Assembly: GCF_024347295.1 (NCBI RefSeq)
Contig: NZ_AP025458.1
Coordinates: forward strand, 1,922,001-1,986,000
Reading direction: 5' to 3'
From: Vibrio artabrorum
GTDB lineage: Bacteria; Pseudomonadota; Gammaproteobacteria; Enterobacterales; Vibrionaceae
Length of the DNA stretch: 64,000 nucleotides
Shown here: one piece after another, positions 18,173 through 28,589 of the stretch
Layout of the letters: each line of letters begins with the position of its first letter
How positions within the stretch are numbered: position 1 is the stretch's first letter
Position numbers and translations under genes: made by a program
The notes under the pieces: generated by a model
Seen by the model: only the letters and a program-made list of their open reading frames with translations
The model's database searches: none
What the model was told of the DNA's origin: nothing

Positions 18173-19189
18173 TTATTTGTTTTTTCTTAATTGTTTTAAA
18201 TAAGCCCGTACTGCACGATTGTGCTCTGCCAAACTCTTTGAAAATACGTGACCACCGGTCCCACTCGCAACGAAATACAAGTAGTTACTCTTTTCCGGAT
18301 TCAACGCCGCATGAATAGAGGCTCTACCAGCCATAGCAATAGGCGTGGGTGGTAAACCACGTATCGTGTATGTGTTATAAGGCGTTGGTGTGCGTAGATC
18401 TTGCTTTCGAATATTGCCTTTGTAACTGTCGCCCATACCATAAATAACCGTCGGGTCAGTTTGCAGACGCATCCGCTTATTCAAACGATTAACGAAGACT
18501 GATGAAACCCGCTCACGCTCTGAAGCCACTGCCGTTTCTTTTTCGATGATAGACGCAAGAATAAGAGCTTCATAAGGTGTTTTAAGTGTGTGCTTATCCG
18601 CTCTATTTTCCCACGTTTTATTGACCACATTCATGAGGTCTCGATGTGCGCGTTTCAGTAAATCTAAATCCGTTGTGCCGTAGGTATAGTGATACGTTTC
18701 AGCTAAGAAAAGACCTTCTAGCTTTTCATTTTCAATACCAAGTTTTTGAGCAATCTCTTTTTCCGAGACACCGTTTAGCGTTTGTTTGATGAATTCGTTA
18801 TCTTTCATCTGCGCGAGCCACTCTTTGAATCGACTGCCTTCAACAAACGTAATAGTAAATTGATGTTCTTTTCCTTTCACGAGCACACGTAATGCTTGTT
18901 CTAAGGTTATACCCGGTTCAAGCAGAAATGTACCCGCTTTTACGTCTACAAGCTCTGGGTGCAATTTGCGAATAAGTTTCTCGTAAGGAGAAGCCTCAAA
19001 CAGGCCCTCATGAATTAACTGCGCGAGAACACGATTAAAGCTACTACCGGAAGCAACCGTCACGACTTGTGGCTCTTCTAATTGAATAATTTGTTTCAGA
19101 TTATCTTGTGCTTGATTGTAAACATAATAACCAGCAGCACCGGCTGCGATTAGGCACAAGAAAATGAAAATGAATAACTTTTTGATCAC
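18173..19189 (-). CDS. mltG: Endolytic murein transglycosylase MltG
   Basis: 338 residues; cuts nascent peptidoglycan glycan strands and so sets their length. One N-terminal membrane anchor (about 4-25), then a LysM-like segment and the YceG catalytic domain with the conserved Glu in [25 protein letters not shown] and the downstream [21 protein letters not shown] signature. The start ATG overlaps the pabC stop by four bases (19186-19189), so translation is coupled. Confidence 0.95.
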   Translation of the reverse strand: MIKKLFIFIFLCLIAAGAAGYYVYNQAQDNLKQIIQLEEPQVVTVASGSSFNRVLAQLIHEGLFEASPYEKLIRKLHPELVDVKAGTFLLEPGITLEQALRVLVKGKEHQFTITFVEGSRFKEWLAQMKDNEFIKQTLNGVSEKEIAQKLGIENEKLEGLFLAETYHYTYGTTDLDLLKRAHRDLMNVVNKTWENRADKHTLKTPYEALILASIIEKETAVASERERVSSVFVNRLNKRMRLQTDPTVIYGMGDSYKGNIRKQDLRTPTPYNTYTIRGLPPTPIAMAGRASIHAALNPEKSNYLYFVASGTGGHVFSKSLAEHNRAVRAYLKQLRKNK

Positions 19190-20028
19190 GAGTTTAATTG
19201 TCCTTGAAGGCTTCGAGTAACGGATCCAATGGTAAATTGGGTGTTACTAATACGGGTAACTGGGGCAACCCCTAAAATCGAGTTGGTAATGAAAACTTCA
19301 TCAGCTTGCATGAGTTGAGATAAGCTGTAATCACCAATAGTAACGGAAAGTTCAGCTTGATTCAGTGCGGTTAACACTTGCTTACGCATCACCCCAGCAA
19401 CGCCACTTTGTGTCAGTTGTGGGGTGTGAATAGTCTGCCCCTTTCGCCAAAACAAATTAGCCATAGTGGTTTCAATCACGTTACCTGAAATATCAAGCAC
19501 AACACCATCCGTTTCACCAGCTTGGTCCATTTCATCTTTCATCAAGATCTGCTCAAGGCGATTATTATGCTTATGGCCAGCAAGCAACGGACTCAAGCCC
19601 AGCGCTTGTTGGCAGATGCCGAGTTCGATACCAGAGTCATGCCACTCTGAATAATGGTTAGGGAATTCAAACGTGCTAATGGTTATCGTAGGCTTAGCGA
19701 TATTCTTCGTACTATAACCCCGACCACCAGCACCTCGGCTAACGTGAAGCTTTATCCCTGCTTTTTCATTTTGAGTCGTGTTTGGATGATGGGAATGATT
19801 GTGTTGGATATATTGAAGTGCACTATCGAGCCAGACATTAATCGTATCCCAATCAAGACCAGAAATACGCAATGCTATTAGAGCTTCATCGACGCGATGC
19901 TGATGATCGCGAAAATACTGAATTTGACCACCTCGAACAAGCATTGTCGTAAAACAGCCGTCTCCGTACTGAAACGAACGATCCAATATGTCGACTGTTT
20001 GCTGGCTTTCACCATTAACCCAAAACAT
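19186..20028 (-). CDS. pabC: Aminodeoxychorismate lyase
   Basis: 280-residue PLP enzyme of the class IV aminotransferase fold that makes p-aminobenzoate (folate pathway). DRSFQYGDGCFTTM is the family N-terminus, the PLP lysine is in LLAGHKHNNRLEQ, and a Glu-rich ETTMANLFWRKG segment follows. An ATG at 20040 is also possible, but ATG 20028 gives the family start MFWVNGE and has a GGGG ribosome site inside the extra codons. The fabF terminator hairpin lies directly upstream, so the level of pabC is likely limited by read-through. Confidence 0.9.
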   Translation of the reverse strand: MFWVNGESQQTVDILDRSFQYGDGCFTTMLVRGGQIQYFRDHQHRVDEALIALRISGLDWDTINVWLDSALQYIQHNHSHHPNTTQNEKAGIKLHVSRGAGGRGYSTKNIAKPTITISTFEFPNHYSEWHDSGIELGICQQALGLSPLLAGHKHNNRLEQILMKDEMDQAGETDGVVLDISGNVIETTMANLFWRKGQTIHTPQLTQSGVAGVMRKQVLTALNQAELSVTIGDYSLSQLMQADEVFITNSILGVAPVTRISNTQFTIGSVTRSLQGQLNS

Positions 20029-20046
20029 GTTTTGCCCCATAAAAAG

Positions 20047-20078
20047 AAACGGCTCAATGCTAAAGCATCAAGCCGTTT
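20047..20078 (-). terminator. Hairpin between fabF and pabC (terminator/attenuator)
   Basis: AAACGGCT/AGCCGTTT outer stem with an inner ATGC/GCAT stem, followed on the minus strand by CTTTTT. It sits 54 bases after the fabF stop and ends 6 bases before the upstream possible start of pabC, so transcription of pabC-mltG-tmk-holB from the fab promoters must pass through it. Confidence 0.85.
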
Positions 20079-20132
20079 AAAAACAAGTCTAATTGTGACT
20101 ATCTACGAGTGTTTACGTCTTTAATAAGATAA

Positions 20133-21377
20133 TTAAATCTTTTTGAAGATCAAACAGCCGTTTGTACCACCGAAACCGAATGAGTTACATGCAGCATATT
20201 CCATGTTGCTCACTTCACGCGCAGTGTGAGGTACTAAGTCAATATCTAAGCCTTCTTCTGGGTCATCGAGGTTGATTGTTGGTGGAACAATTTGGTCAAC
20301 CAGAGACATTGCCGTAATGATAGCTTCAGCAGAACCTGCAGCACCTAGAAGGTGACCAGTCATAGATTTCGTAGAAGAAACCAATACTTGCTTGCTGCCG
20401 GCTTCGCCAAGAGCACGCTTAATGCCCTTAATTTCCGCGACATCACCCGCAGGAGTCGAAGTACCGTGTGCATTTACATAACCGATTTGTTCACCAGTAA
20501 TGCCTGCATCACGCATCGCCGCTTCCATGGCTAGCGCACCACCAGAACCATCTTCACTTGGAGAAGTCATGTGGTAAGCGTCACCCGACATACCGAAGCC
20601 AACAAGCTCACAGTAAATCTTAGCGCCACGAGCTTTCGCATGTTCATACTCTTCAAGAACCATCATGCCAGCGCCATCACCAAGAACAAAGCCATCACGA
20701 CCTTTGTCCCATGGACGAGAAGCTTTTTGAGGCTCATCGTTACGAGTAGACAGAGCTTTAGCTGCACCAAAACCGCCCATACCTAGTGGTGTGGAGGCTT
20801 TTTCAGCACCACCTGCTAGCATTGCGTCAGCATCGCCATACGCAATCATACGAGCCGCGTGACCAATGTTATGCAGGCCAGTCGTACATGCCGTAGAAAT
20901 AGCGATGTTTGGACCGCGCAGACCACGCATAATCGACATGTGACCCGCAATCATATTCACGATCGTTGACGGTACAAAGAACGGGCTGATCTTACGAGGA
21001 CCTTTTTCAGTTAGAGCTTGGTGACCGGCTTCGATCAAACCAAGACCACCGATACCAGAACCGATAGCAACACCCACACGTGGAGCGTTTTCTTCAGTAA
21101 TAGTTAGGGATGAATCATCTAAAGCTTGAATACCTGCTGCGACGCCGTACTGGATGAATAAATCCATCTTACGAGCATCTTTTTTAGTCATATACTCTTC
21201 GCAGTTAAAGTTTTTAACTAAACCTGCAAAACGAGTTGAGAAATTGGTTGTATCAAAATGGTCGATATTCACGATACCACTTTGACCAGCTAGCAGGGCT
21301 TTCCAAGAAGATTCTACAGTGTTGCCTACCGGTGACAACAAACCCATGCCAGTGACAACTACACGACGCTTGGACAC
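20133..21377 (-). CDS. fabF: 3-oxoacyl-ACP synthase II (KAS II)
   Basis: 414 residues; condenses malonyl-ACP with acyl-ACP and is responsible for palmitoleate-to-vaccenate elongation. The active-site Cys is in [12 protein letters not shown], the two histidines in [11 protein letters not shown] and [12 protein letters not shown], and GGTNG is near the C-terminus. The open frame reaches 21437, but the family start [11 protein letters not shown] corresponds to a GTG at 21377 with GGAG nine bases upstream. Confidence 0.95.
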   Translation of the reverse strand: MSKRRVVVTGMGLLSPVGNTVESSWKALLAGQSGIVNIDHFDTTNFSTRFAGLVKNFNCEEYMTKKDARKMDLFIQYGVAAGIQALDDSSLTITEENAPRVGVAIGSGIGGLGLIEAGHQALTEKGPRKISPFFVPSTIVNMIAGHMSIMRGLRGPNIAISTACTTGLHNIGHAARMIAYGDADAMLAGGAEKASTPLGMGGFGAAKALSTRNDEPQKASRPWDKGRDGFVLGDGAGMMVLEEYEHAKARGAKIYCELVGFGMSGDAYHMTSPSEDGSGGALAMEAAMRDAGITGEQIGYVNAHGTSTPAGDVAEIKGIKRALGEAGSKQVLVSSTKSMTGHLLGAAGSAEAIITAMSLVDQIVPPTINLDDPEEGLDIDLVPHTAREVSNMEYAACNSFGFGGTNGCLIFKKI

Positions 21378-21436
21378 GATTTTACACTCCGGGAATTGAG
21401 GTGATTTAAGATGAGGAAGATGAGTTAGATAAAACA

Positions 21437-21459
21437 CAGGCGGTCGAGGTGACCGCCTG
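21437..21459 (-). terminator. Hairpin between acpP and fabF
   Basis: Nine-base perfect stem CAGGCGGTC/GACCGCCTG with a 5-base loop, just after the acpP stop, followed on the minus strand by TGTTTTATC. Likely a partial terminator or 3' stabiliser favouring acpP over fabF expression (inference). Confidence 0.6.
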
Positions 21460-21469
21460 GGAGAGATTA

Positions 21470-21703
21470 TTACTGAGCGCTAGTTACGTAATCGATAGCT
21501 GCTTGAACAGTAGTAATTTTCTCAGCTTCGTCGTCTGGGATTTCAGTGTCGAATTCTTCTTCCAGAGCCATTACTAGCTCAACAGTGTCTAGAGAATCTG
21601 CACCTAGGTCATCAACGAAAGAAGCTTCGTTTTTAACTTCAGCTTCATCTACACCTAGCTGTTCAACAATGATTTTCTTTACGCGTTCTTCGAGGTTGCT
21701 CAT
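21470..21703 (-). CDS. acpP: Acyl carrier protein
   Basis: 77 residues, strongly acidic, carrying acyl chains on a 4'-phosphopantetheine attached to Ser37 in [18 protein letters not shown]. Length and sequence are those of bacterial AcpP. An AAAGGAAA ribosome site precedes ATG 21703. The 166-base gap to fabG is long enough for a promoter of its own, as in E. coli. Confidence 0.97.
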   Translation of the reverse strand: MSNLEERVKKIIVEQLGVDEAEVKNEASFVDDLGADSLDTVELVMALEEEFDTEIPDDEAEKITTVQAAIDYVTSAQ

Positions 21704-21869
21704 TTTTTATTTTCCTTTACAGAGTTCGCTTTATGCGATGTTTTCCGTAGTTTATTCAATCTATTGAAAGTTGCAAGGTCAACTTTTCTGGTCAAACCAC
21801 AATTTTCACGATTTTAACCGAAATTACGTATGATCTTAACTTAAATCATGCACAAATATTGCACATAAT

Positions 21870-22604
21870 TTACACCATGTACATACCGCCATTGACGTGA
21901 AGTGTTTCACCTGTGATATAAGCTGCCGCAGGTGACGCCAAAAATACCACAGCTTCAGCGATTTCGCGAGGGTCACCTAGTCGACCTGCTGGTACATTCG
22001 CCAAAGTTGCTGCACGTTGCTCATCATTTAACGCTTTCGTCATGTCTGTTTCAATGAAACCAGGTGCCACAGTATTAACTGTAATGCCACGAGAAGCAAC
22101 TTCACGAGCCATCGATTTCGTAAAGCCAATTACACCAGCTTTTGCCGCTGCATAGTTAGCTTGACCCGCATTACCCATGGTACCAACAACAGAACCAACG
22201 TTGACGATACGACCTTGACGTTTCTTCATCATGCCACGCAATACCGCTTTAGACATGCGGTAAATAGGCGTTAGGTTAGTATCGATGATGTCATTCCACT
22301 CGTCGTCTTTCATACGCATAAGTAGGTTATCACGAGTGATGCCTGCATTGTTAACTAGAATGTCAATCGCACCAAATTCATCGTTGATGGTTTTCAGTGT
22401 AGCAGCAATCGAGTCAACATCAGTGACATTTAGAGCAAGACCTTTACCATTCTCGCCAAGATACTCGCTGATTGCAGCAGCGCCGCCTTCAGAAGTAGCC
22501 GTACCGATAACTTTAGCACCACGCTCAACTAAAAGTTCAGCGATTGCACGACCGATACCACGGCTTGCGCCTGTAACTAGTGCAACTTTACCTTCTAAAT
22601 TCAT
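21870..22604 (-). CDS. fabG: 3-oxoacyl-ACP reductase
   Basis: 244-residue SDR enzyme reducing 3-oxoacyl-ACP with NADPH. GASRGIGRAIA cofactor motif, NNAGITRDNLL, catalytic Tyr/Lys in NYAAAKAG, and the C-terminal GETLHVNGGMYMV are all as in E. coli FabG. Two adjacent ATGs (22607 and 22604) are possible; the second has better spacing from GAGA and matches the usual N-terminus MNLEGKVALVTG. Confidence 0.96.
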   Translation of the reverse strand: MNLEGKVALVTGASRGIGRAIAELLVERGAKVIGTATSEGGAAAISEYLGENGKGLALNVTDVDSIAATLKTINDEFGAIDILVNNAGITRDNLLMRMKDDEWNDIIDTNLTPIYRMSKAVLRGMMKKRQGRIVNVGSVVGTMGNAGQANYAAAKAGVIGFTKSMAREVASRGITVNTVAPGFIETDMTKALNDEQRAATLANVPAGRLGDPREIAEAVVFLASPAAAYITGETLHVNGGMYMV

Positions 22605-22630
22605 CATAACTTCTCTATGTAAGTGGTTAT

Positions 22631-23554
22631 TTACTTAGCAGCGTCTAGTGATGCAGTATCATTAACTGCAGCAGCTGTCATCGTTTTTACAATTCGTTTT
22701 GTTAGACCAGTAAGCACTTTACCTGGACCTAATTCTAGTAACTTCTCAACGCCTTGCTCATTCATTGCGAGGACACCTTCAGTCCAACGAACCGGGCTGT
22801 ACAGCTGACGAACCAGAGCATCTTTGATTTTTGCAGGGTCTGTTTCAGCAATAACATCAACGTTATTAATAACAGGCAGTGCTGGCGTGTTGAACTCTAG
22901 CGCTTCTAGAGCAACCGCTAGCTTGTCTGCTGCAGGCTTCATCAAGGCACAGTGAGATGGCACAGATACAGGTAAAGGAAGCGCACGCTTAGCCCCCGCT
23001 TCTTTACATAGTGCACCAGCACGCTCTACTGCCGCTTTGTTACCGGCGATAACAACTTGGCCAGGAGAGTTAAAGTTCACGGGAGACACCACTTCGTCTT
23101 GCGCTGCTTCTTCACACGCTTTAGCGATCGCTTCATCATCGAGACCGATGATTGCGTACATGGCACCAACGCCAGCCGGAACGGCTTCTTGCATCAATTG
23201 ACCACGTAGCTCAACCAGCTTGATCGCTTCTTTAAAGTCGATAACACCCGCACACACGAGGGCAGAATATTCGCCTAGGCTGTGGCCAGCTAGGTTTGCC
23301 GGTTGCTCTAGACCAAGCTCTTGCCATACTCGCCAGATTGCGACAGACGCTGTTAATAGAGCCGGTTGTGTACGGAAAGTTTCATTTAGATTTTCTACTG
23401 GACCATCTTGAACCAATGCCCATAGATCGTAACCTAGAGCTTCTGAAGCTTCAGCAAATGTCTGTTTCACAACATCATACTGTTCGCCTAGGTCAGCAAG
23501 CATACCAATAGCTTGAGAGCCTTGGCCTGGGAATACGATAGCAAATTTGCTCAT
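22631..23554 (-). CDS. fabD: Malonyl-CoA:ACP transacylase
   Basis: 307 residues; loads malonate on ACP. Nucleophile Ser92 in GHSLGEYSALV and the catalytic His in SVPSHCALM. Follows fabH by 80 bases, with a hairpin in the gap, and precedes fabG by 26. Confidence 0.96.
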   Translation of the reverse strand: MSKFAIVFPGQGSQAIGMLADLGEQYDVVKQTFAEASEALGYDLWALVQDGPVENLNETFRTQPALLTASVAIWRVWQELGLEQPANLAGHSLGEYSALVCAGVIDFKEAIKLVELRGQLMQEAVPAGVGAMYAIIGLDDEAIAKACEEAAQDEVVSPVNFNSPGQVVIAGNKAAVERAGALCKEAGAKRALPLPVSVPSHCALMKPAADKLAVALEALEFNTPALPVINNVDVIAETDPAKIKDALVRQLYSPVRWTEGVLAMNEQGVEKLLELGPGKVLTGLTKRIVKTMTAAAVNDTASLDAAK

Positions 23555-23589
23555 TGTAATTTTCCTTTAAGCAAAGCAAAAAATTGAAT

Positions 23590-23612
23590 AAGGCACATAA
23601 CTTATGTGCCTT
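23590..23612 (-). terminator. Hairpin between fabH and fabD
   Basis: Eleven-base perfect arms AAGGCACATAA/TTATGTGCCTT around a single central base (so at least a 3-base loop forms in RNA). On the minus strand it is followed by a tail containing TTTTTT about 11 bases away. Possible attenuator or RNA-processing site inside the operon; termination efficiency is uncertain. Confidence 0.55.
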
Positions 23613-23634
23613 GTTTGTTGATTATCGCTCGGGG

Positions 23635-24585
23635 TTAGAATTTAACTAACGCAGAACCCCAAGTGAAGCCGCCGCCAAAGGCTTCCAGTAGAAGCGTTTG
23701 ACCACGTTGAATTCGCCCATCGCGGACTGCCTCATCAAGTGCAGTAGGTACGGTAGCTGCCGATGTATTACCGTGTTTATCCAGGGTAATGACCACTTGA
23801 TCAAGCGACATTGCCAGCTTTTTAGCCGTTGCAGAGATAATACGGTAGTTCGCTTGGTGTGGCACTAACCAATCAAGCTCAGACTTATCCATATTATTCG
23901 CTGCCAATGTGTCTTTAACGAGTTTAGAAAGCTGAGTCACCGCCACTTTAAATACTTCGTTGCCCGCCATGTGCAACCATTTATCTGCATCTCCGCCACG
24001 CTCTGGAACTTCTAAGCTTAGAAGCTCACCGTATTTACCGTCAGAGTATATATGAGTAGACAAAATACCTGGCTCTTCGCTTGCGCCTACAACCACCGCG
24101 CCTGCTGCATCACCAAATAGGATGATAGTAGAGCGGTCAGTCGGATCACAGGTTTTTGACAGTGCATCAGCACCAATTACCAAAACGTTCTTACACATGC
24201 CAGTCTTAATGTGTTGATCAGCAACAGACAATGCATAGACAAAGCCTGAGCAAGCTGCCGCCAGATCAAACGCAGGGCAACCTTTTATACCGAGTTTACC
24301 TTGCACCTGACAGGCTGAAGACGGGAATGTATGGCTACTGCTGGTTGTTGCAACAATGATCAGATCAATATCTTCTTTGTCGATACCGGCCATTTCAATG
24401 GCATTTTCAGCCGCGTAAAACGCCATATCAGCAACCGTTTCATTTTCTGCTGAAATACGACGTTCTTTAATACCCGTTCTAGCAACGATCCACTCATCGC
24501 TAGTCTCTACCATTTTCTCTAAGTCTGCGTTAGTACGCACCTGAGATGGCAAGTAGCTGCCAGTACCTAAAATTTTGCTATACAT
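23635..24585 (-). CDS. fabH: 3-oxoacyl-ACP synthase III (KAS III)
   Basis: 316 residues; starts fatty-acid synthesis by condensing acetyl-CoA with malonyl-ACP. Cys112 in AAACSGF, His in [11 protein letters not shown] and Asn in [10 protein letters not shown] form the family triad. Length equals E. coli FabH (317). Five bases after plsX. Confidence 0.96.
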   Translation of the reverse strand: MYSKILGTGSYLPSQVRTNADLEKMVETSDEWIVARTGIKERRISAENETVADMAFYAAENAIEMAGIDKEDIDLIIVATTSSSHTFPSSACQVQGKLGIKGCPAFDLAAACSGFVYALSVADQHIKTGMCKNVLVIGADALSKTCDPTDRSTIILFGDAAGAVVVGASEEPGILSTHIYSDGKYGELLSLEVPERGGDADKWLHMAGNEVFKVAVTQLSKLVKDTLAANNMDKSELDWLVPHQANYRIISATAKKLAMSLDQVVITLDKHGNTSAATVPTALDEAVRDGRIQRGQTLLLEAFGGGFTWGSALVKF

Positions 24586-24590
24586 GAAGA

Positions 24591-25616
24591 CTAATAATGC
24601 CTCTCGAGTAAAACCGCTTCCAAACGATCGCTAATGCGGATAGGGACTTGTCGTTTGACCTCGTGTACTGCTTCACCAATCGCGTTGACAACTGCAGACA
24701 CATCAGCACTTCCATGACTTTTAATGACAATGCCGCGCAATCCTAACAAACTTGCGCCGTTATACTGGTCGGGGTTCAAGGTTTTTAATTCAATAAATAG
24801 CTCAGAAAACAACTTTCTGGCAATCCAACCCTTTATTGTTGAAGCCATCATGCGCGTTTTTAACTTATCAATAAAGAGCTGAGCCGTACCTTCGCACGTT
24901 TTTAAGCAGATATTGCCCACAAAACCATCACATACAACCACATCAGCAGCATCTTGAAGTAATTGATTACCTTCAATATAGCCGATGAAGTTTACGGATT
25001 GAGTATTAGACAACATTTCAGCACAGCGTTTTACAAGGTCATTGCCTTTAATTTCTTCCGCACCAATGTTCAAAATAGCAACGCGTGGTACGCGGCTTAA
25101 ATGCTGCTCTGCCAATGCACTACCCATCACAGCAAACTGAAACAATGAATCCGCATCACTAGAAACGTTCGCTCCTAAGTCAAGCATCCAAGTCCGATTA
25201 CCGGAGGCCGTCGGTAGCGCAGAAACCAATGCTGGCCTATCAATACCGGGAAGGAGTTTAAGTCGGAAGCGAGATAAAGCCATCAGTGCACCGGTATTAC
25301 CACCACTCACGCAAGCATCAGCCTGTGACTCGGCAACCAGATCGATCGCGACACGCATAGAGCTTCCTTGACTATTACGTAGTGCTAATGATGGTTTTTC
25401 AGAATTGGCAATAATTCGGTCACAATGCTGGATACTCAAACGAGAATCAGGCATTCGGCCTAATGAAGATAATTGAGATGTGATCGCATTTCGATCACCT
25501 ATGAGAATGACTTTTAGCTCTGGGAAATACGACAGTGCCTGCACGGCGGCAGGCACTGTTACACGAGGACCGAAGTCCCCGCCCATTGCATCAAGCGCAA
25601 CGGTTATATTTTGCAA
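24591..25616 (-). CDS. plsX: Phosphate acyltransferase PlsX
   Basis: 341 residues; converts acyl-ACP to acyl-phosphate for phospholipid synthesis. [11 protein letters not shown] at the N-terminus, [10 protein letters not shown], and [17 protein letters not shown] are family hallmarks. Located between rpmF (9-base gap) and fabH. Confidence 0.96.
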   Translation of the reverse strand: MQNITVALDAMGGDFGPRVTVPAAVQALSYFPELKVILIGDRNAITSQLSSLGRMPDSRLSIQHCDRIIANSEKPSLALRNSQGSSMRVAIDLVAESQADACVSGGNTGALMALSRFRLKLLPGIDRPALVSALPTASGNRTWMLDLGANVSSDADSLFQFAVMGSALAEQHLSRVPRVAILNIGAEEIKGNDLVKRCAEMLSNTQSVNFIGYIEGNQLLQDAADVVVCDGFVGNICLKTCEGTAQLFIDKLKTRMMASTIKGWIARKLFSELFIELKTLNPDQYNGASLLGLRGIVIKSHGSADVSAVVNAIGEAVHEVKRQVPIRISDRLEAVLLERHY

Positions 25617-25625
25617 AGGTCAACC

Positions 25626-25796
25626 TTACTTGTTGATAACCTTTTTGCCGCGGTAGAAACCTTCGGCAGTCACGTTGTGACGTAGGTGAGTTTCACCTGA
25701 AGTTGCGTCTACAGAAAGTGCAGCTGTAGTTAGCGCATCGTGTGAACGACGCATGCCACGCATTGAACGTGATTTCTTGCTCTTTTGTACGGCCAT
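25626..25796 (-). CDS. rpmF: 50S ribosomal protein L32
   Basis: 56-residue basic protein beginning [20 protein letters not shown] and ending [11 protein letters not shown], characteristic of L32 without the cysteine zinc site, as in E. coli. Translated by hand because it is too short for the usual ORF threshold. TAGGAGT precedes ATG 25796. It sits between yceD and plsX, the standard order, coupling ribosome and lipid synthesis genes. Confidence 0.97.
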   Translation of the reverse strand: MAVQKSKKSRSMRGMRRSHDALTTAALSVDATSGETHLRHNVTAEGFYRGKKVINK

Positions 25797-25831
25797 TGAC
25801 CCTACTCCTATGTAAATTCTTAAAGAAGCAA

Positions 25832-26359
25832 TTACTTCTTTAAGCTTTTTAAAACATCAAATGGATTCGGCTTTTTGTCTTCCTCAATTTCTTCAGGAAG
25901 TTCACCAAACACCAAGTTATTTGAGTTAACGCTACATGTCGCATCGTCGTGCATTGCTATTTGTGGCAATCCAAGGATGAACTCGTCTTCAACTAGTTGA
26001 ATTAGGTCTAACTCACCGTACTCGTTAAGATCTACCAAATCGTACTCTTCCGGTGCTTCTTCTTCACTTTTCTCGCTGTAAACAGGAGTATAAGTAAATT
26101 GGACATCGCACTCATGTGCGAAAACCTCATTACAACGTTGACACTCTAAATCGACTTCGACGTTAGCTTTACCAGAGATAACGACTAATCGTTGTTCATC
26201 AAGCCCAAATGACATTGAAACTTGCGCATCACGTTTTACGCCTTCAGTTGCTTCGTTTAAACGCTTTAAAAGACTGACCTGAATGATACCATCCATATCA
26301 AGTCGTTTTTGAGCGGTTCTTGCCGGATCAACTGTACGCGGTATTTTTTCCTTTTGCAT
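25832..26359 (-). CDS. yceD: YceD, 23S rRNA accumulation protein (DUF177)
   Basis: 175-residue acidic protein of the DUF177 family, needed for normal 23S rRNA levels in E. coli. The conserved [13 protein letters not shown] lies near residue 75. Always upstream of rpmF; 35 bases separate them here. First gene of the leftward fab cluster; divergent from yceF. Confidence 0.93.
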   Translation of the reverse strand: MQKEKIPRTVDPARTAQKRLDMDGIIQVSLLKRLNEATEGVKRDAQVSMSFGLDEQRLVVISGKANVEVDLECQRCNEVFAHECDVQFTYTPVYSEKSEEEAPEEYDLVDLNEYGELDLIQLVEDEFILGLPQIAMHDDATCSVNSNNLVFGELPEEIEEDKKPNPFDVLKSLKK

Positions 26360-26508
26360 AGGGCGCGAATCTTATCTTCCAAATCATATTTAGTCAAAGG
26401 AAAAGGCAAAAAAAATAGACTTTCTTGCCTTTCCTATTCAGAGCATTATGAATAGCAGGACAAGTTACGTTATCCTGAGATCAATGCTTCCTTGAATTGT
26501 AAATTAAA

Positions 26509-27090
26509 ATGAGAAATTACCAACTAGTTTTAGCCTCAACATCACCATTTAGGCAAGAGATCCTCAAAAAACTACAGTTAAGCTTCATTACAGCCAAGCC
26601 AGACTGCGATGAAACGCCACTTCCAGAAGAGACTCCTCAACAGTTAGTGATGCGCCTTGCCGAAACCAAAGCCAAGTCTTGTGCTCTAGAGCACCCTAGC
26701 TTAGTCATTGGTTCAGATCAGGTTTGCGTGGTTGACGGAGAGATCATAGGTAAGCCTCATACTCAAGAAAACGCAATCGAACAGTTATCTCGTCAAAGCG
26801 GTAAGAGCATTACTTTTTATACTGGGCTTTCGGTTTGGAACAACGAAACCAATGAAGCTGACACGCGTCTCGACACCTTTGTCGTGCATTTTCGCGATTT
26901 AACCAAGCAACAGATCATGAGTTATGTTGAGAAAGAACAACCTTATTACTGCGCGGGTAGCTTTATGTGTGAAGGGTTAGGCATCGCGTTGTTTAAACAG
27001 ATGGAAGGCAAAGACCCGAATACTTTGATCGGCTTACCGCTGATCGATCTCGTCGATATGTTAGAAGCGCAAGGAATGAGAGTGCTGTAA
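26509..27090 (+). CDS. yceF: 7-methyl-GTP pyrophosphatase (Maf-like YceF)
   Basis: 193-residue Maf-family nucleotide pyrophosphatase; YceF members hydrolyse m7GTP, a house-cleaning role. ASTSPFRQEIL, CDETP, LVIGSDQVCVVDGEIIGKP and the C-terminal KDPNTLIGLPLIDLVDML match YceF rather than the Maf1/YhdE type. Divergent from yceD. Followed by repeat elements. Confidence 0.92.
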   Translation: MRNYQLVLASTSPFRQEILKKLQLSFITAKPDCDETPLPEETPQQLVMRLAETKAKSCALEHPSLVIGSDQVCVVDGEIIGKPHTQENAIEQLSRQSGKSITFYTGLSVWNNETNEADTRLDTFVVHFRDLTKQQIMSYVEKEQPYYCAGSFMCEGLGIALFKQMEGKDPNTLIGLPLIDLVDMLEAQGMRVL

Positions 27091-27109
27091 CAGATACGAT
27101 CTCTTTGTT

Positions 27110-27151
27110 AGAGATTCCCTACCCCTTCCTTCGTCAGTCTAGGGAATGACG
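27110..27151. repeat. REP-like palindromic repeat, module 1 (copy A)
   Basis: AGAGATTCCCTA and TAGGGAATGACG flank an 18-base loop; ATTCCCTA/TAGGGAAT forms the stem. The same two 12-base ends recur in inverted orientation at 34838-34880 with a different loop, which shows this is a dispersed repeat. Confidence 0.8.
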
Positions 27152-27202
27152 GAACACGCAATTTTATCTAACCAGCTAATGATATAGAACGTGATTTTAA
27201 AA

Positions 27203-27245
27203 AGTCGTCATCCTCAAGAGCGAGGAACGAGCGAGTTGGGGATCT
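27203..27245. repeat. REP-like repeat, module 2 (copy B)
   Basis: GTCGTCATCCTC ... GAGGAACGAGCGAGT ... GGGGATCT. An inverted copy with about 80 per cent identity lies at 34755-34797. A short TCCTC/GAGGA stem is inside. Confidence 0.7.
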
Positions 27246-27264
27246 TCTACAACCGATAAAACAA

Positions 27265-27293
27265 AAAAGGTTGACGATATTCGTCAACCTTTT
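27265..27293. terminator. Bidirectional terminator between yceF and rluC
   Basis: Perfect 13-base stem AAAAGGTTGACGA/TCGTCAACCTTTT with a TAT loop, between convergent genes. On the minus strand it is followed by more T residues (TTTTTTGT), so it most likely ends rluC. Confidence 0.9.
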
Positions 27294-27327
27294 CCATGTG
27301 ATGCGTCTGCTACTCAATGCACGAAAA

Positions 27328-27372
<45 letters not shown>

Positions 27373-27375
27373 TTC

Positions 27376-28320
27376 TTAAAGCTTACGTAAACCCATGAGG
27401 GCTTTCTCGAGTCTTCTTTCCATTGGCGCAGAAATGTCCATCTTTTCTTCACTGCCCGGGTGCGTAAACTTAATGTTGGCGGCATGTAGGAACAGACGAT
27501 CAAGCCCAACCTTGCCGGTGTAAGCATCAAAACGACGATCTCCATAGCGATCATCCCAAGCAATTGGGTGTCCTGTATACTGAGCATGCACACGAATTTG
27601 ATGTGTACGGCCTGTAATTGGGCTAGCTTGAATCAACGTCGCCTCTCGGAATTTCTCTAGAACTTTAAAACGAGTTTCAGAGGCTTTACCATTTGGGTTC
27701 ACGCGAACAATGCTATTCACTTCGTTTTTCAACAAAGGCGCATTCACAACTTTGCAGCTGTTTTTCCATTCGCCCATAACTAATGCAAAGTAGTATTTTT
27801 GAACCGTTTTTTCACGGAACTGTGCTTGAAGATGTCTTAGCGCTGAGCGCTTCTTAGCCACAAGCAAAATGCCAGACGTATCTCTGTCAATACGGTGCAC
27901 TAATTCAAGAAAACGAGCATCAGGGCGCAGGGCGCGCAATGCTTCAATCGCACCAAACTTTAATCCACTACCACCATGGACAGCCGTTCCCGATGGTTTG
28001 TTGAGAATTAGCATGTGATCATCCTCATAGATAATGCACTGTTCTAATTCTGAAACCTTGTTGAGTTTCGTGCTTGGCACGTTCTCTTCCGTTTTCTCTT
28101 CAATGGTTACGGGAGGAATACGAACTAAATCGCCAGCTTTTAGTTTGTATTCAGCCTTGATGCGTTTTTTATTTACGCGGACTTCGCCTTTACGCACGAT
28201 TCGGTAAATCATGCTTTTCGGGATGTTTTTTAATTGGTTGCGTAAGAAGTTATCAATACGCTGACCAGCCATATCTTCGTCAATGTCGACGAATTGGACT
28301 TGGGTTCTAATTTCACTCAT
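27376..28320 (-). CDS. rluC: 23S rRNA pseudouridine(955/2504/2580) synthase
   Basis: 314 residues: an N-terminal S4 RNA-binding domain (about 18-75) and a RluA-type synthase domain with catalytic Asp145 in VHRIDRDTSG. The extended KYYFALVMGEW and HQIRVHA motifs agree with RluC. It is divergent from rne, the same arrangement as in E. coli. Heptamer repeats begin right after its stop. Confidence 0.94.
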   Translation of the reverse strand: MSEIRTQVQFVDIDEDMAGQRIDNFLRNQLKNIPKSMIYRIVRKGEVRVNKKRIKAEYKLKAGDLVRIPPVTIEEKTEENVPSTKLNKVSELEQCIIYEDDHMLILNKPSGTAVHGGSGLKFGAIEALRALRPDARFLELVHRIDRDTSGILLVAKKRSALRHLQAQFREKTVQKYYFALVMGEWKNSCKVVNAPLLKNEVNSIVRVNPNGKASETRFKVLEKFREATLIQASPITGRTHQIRVHAQYTGHPIAWDDRYGDRRFDAYTGKVGLDRLFLHAANIKFTHPGSEEKMDISAPMERRLEKALMGLRKL

Positions 28321-28589
28321 ACCGTTATTGTATCACTGTCACTTTTGATAATTGAGATTTTCTTAGCACTATTCCGCAGTAATTTTCGCTAAAGGCTGGT
28401 GCGCCCATCATAAAACAGACGTTTTTGTCCTATACTTCCTTAATTCTTCGAACAAAAAAGCATCTAGATTCCTGAAAATTAGACTATCAATTGATAAATT
28501 ATTTATAGACAGTGAGTTAGAGCTATCAAAACACAAACAAAAACTGTTTTTTTTATCGCATTACAACAAAGCAGATTGCCGAGTTTCAC

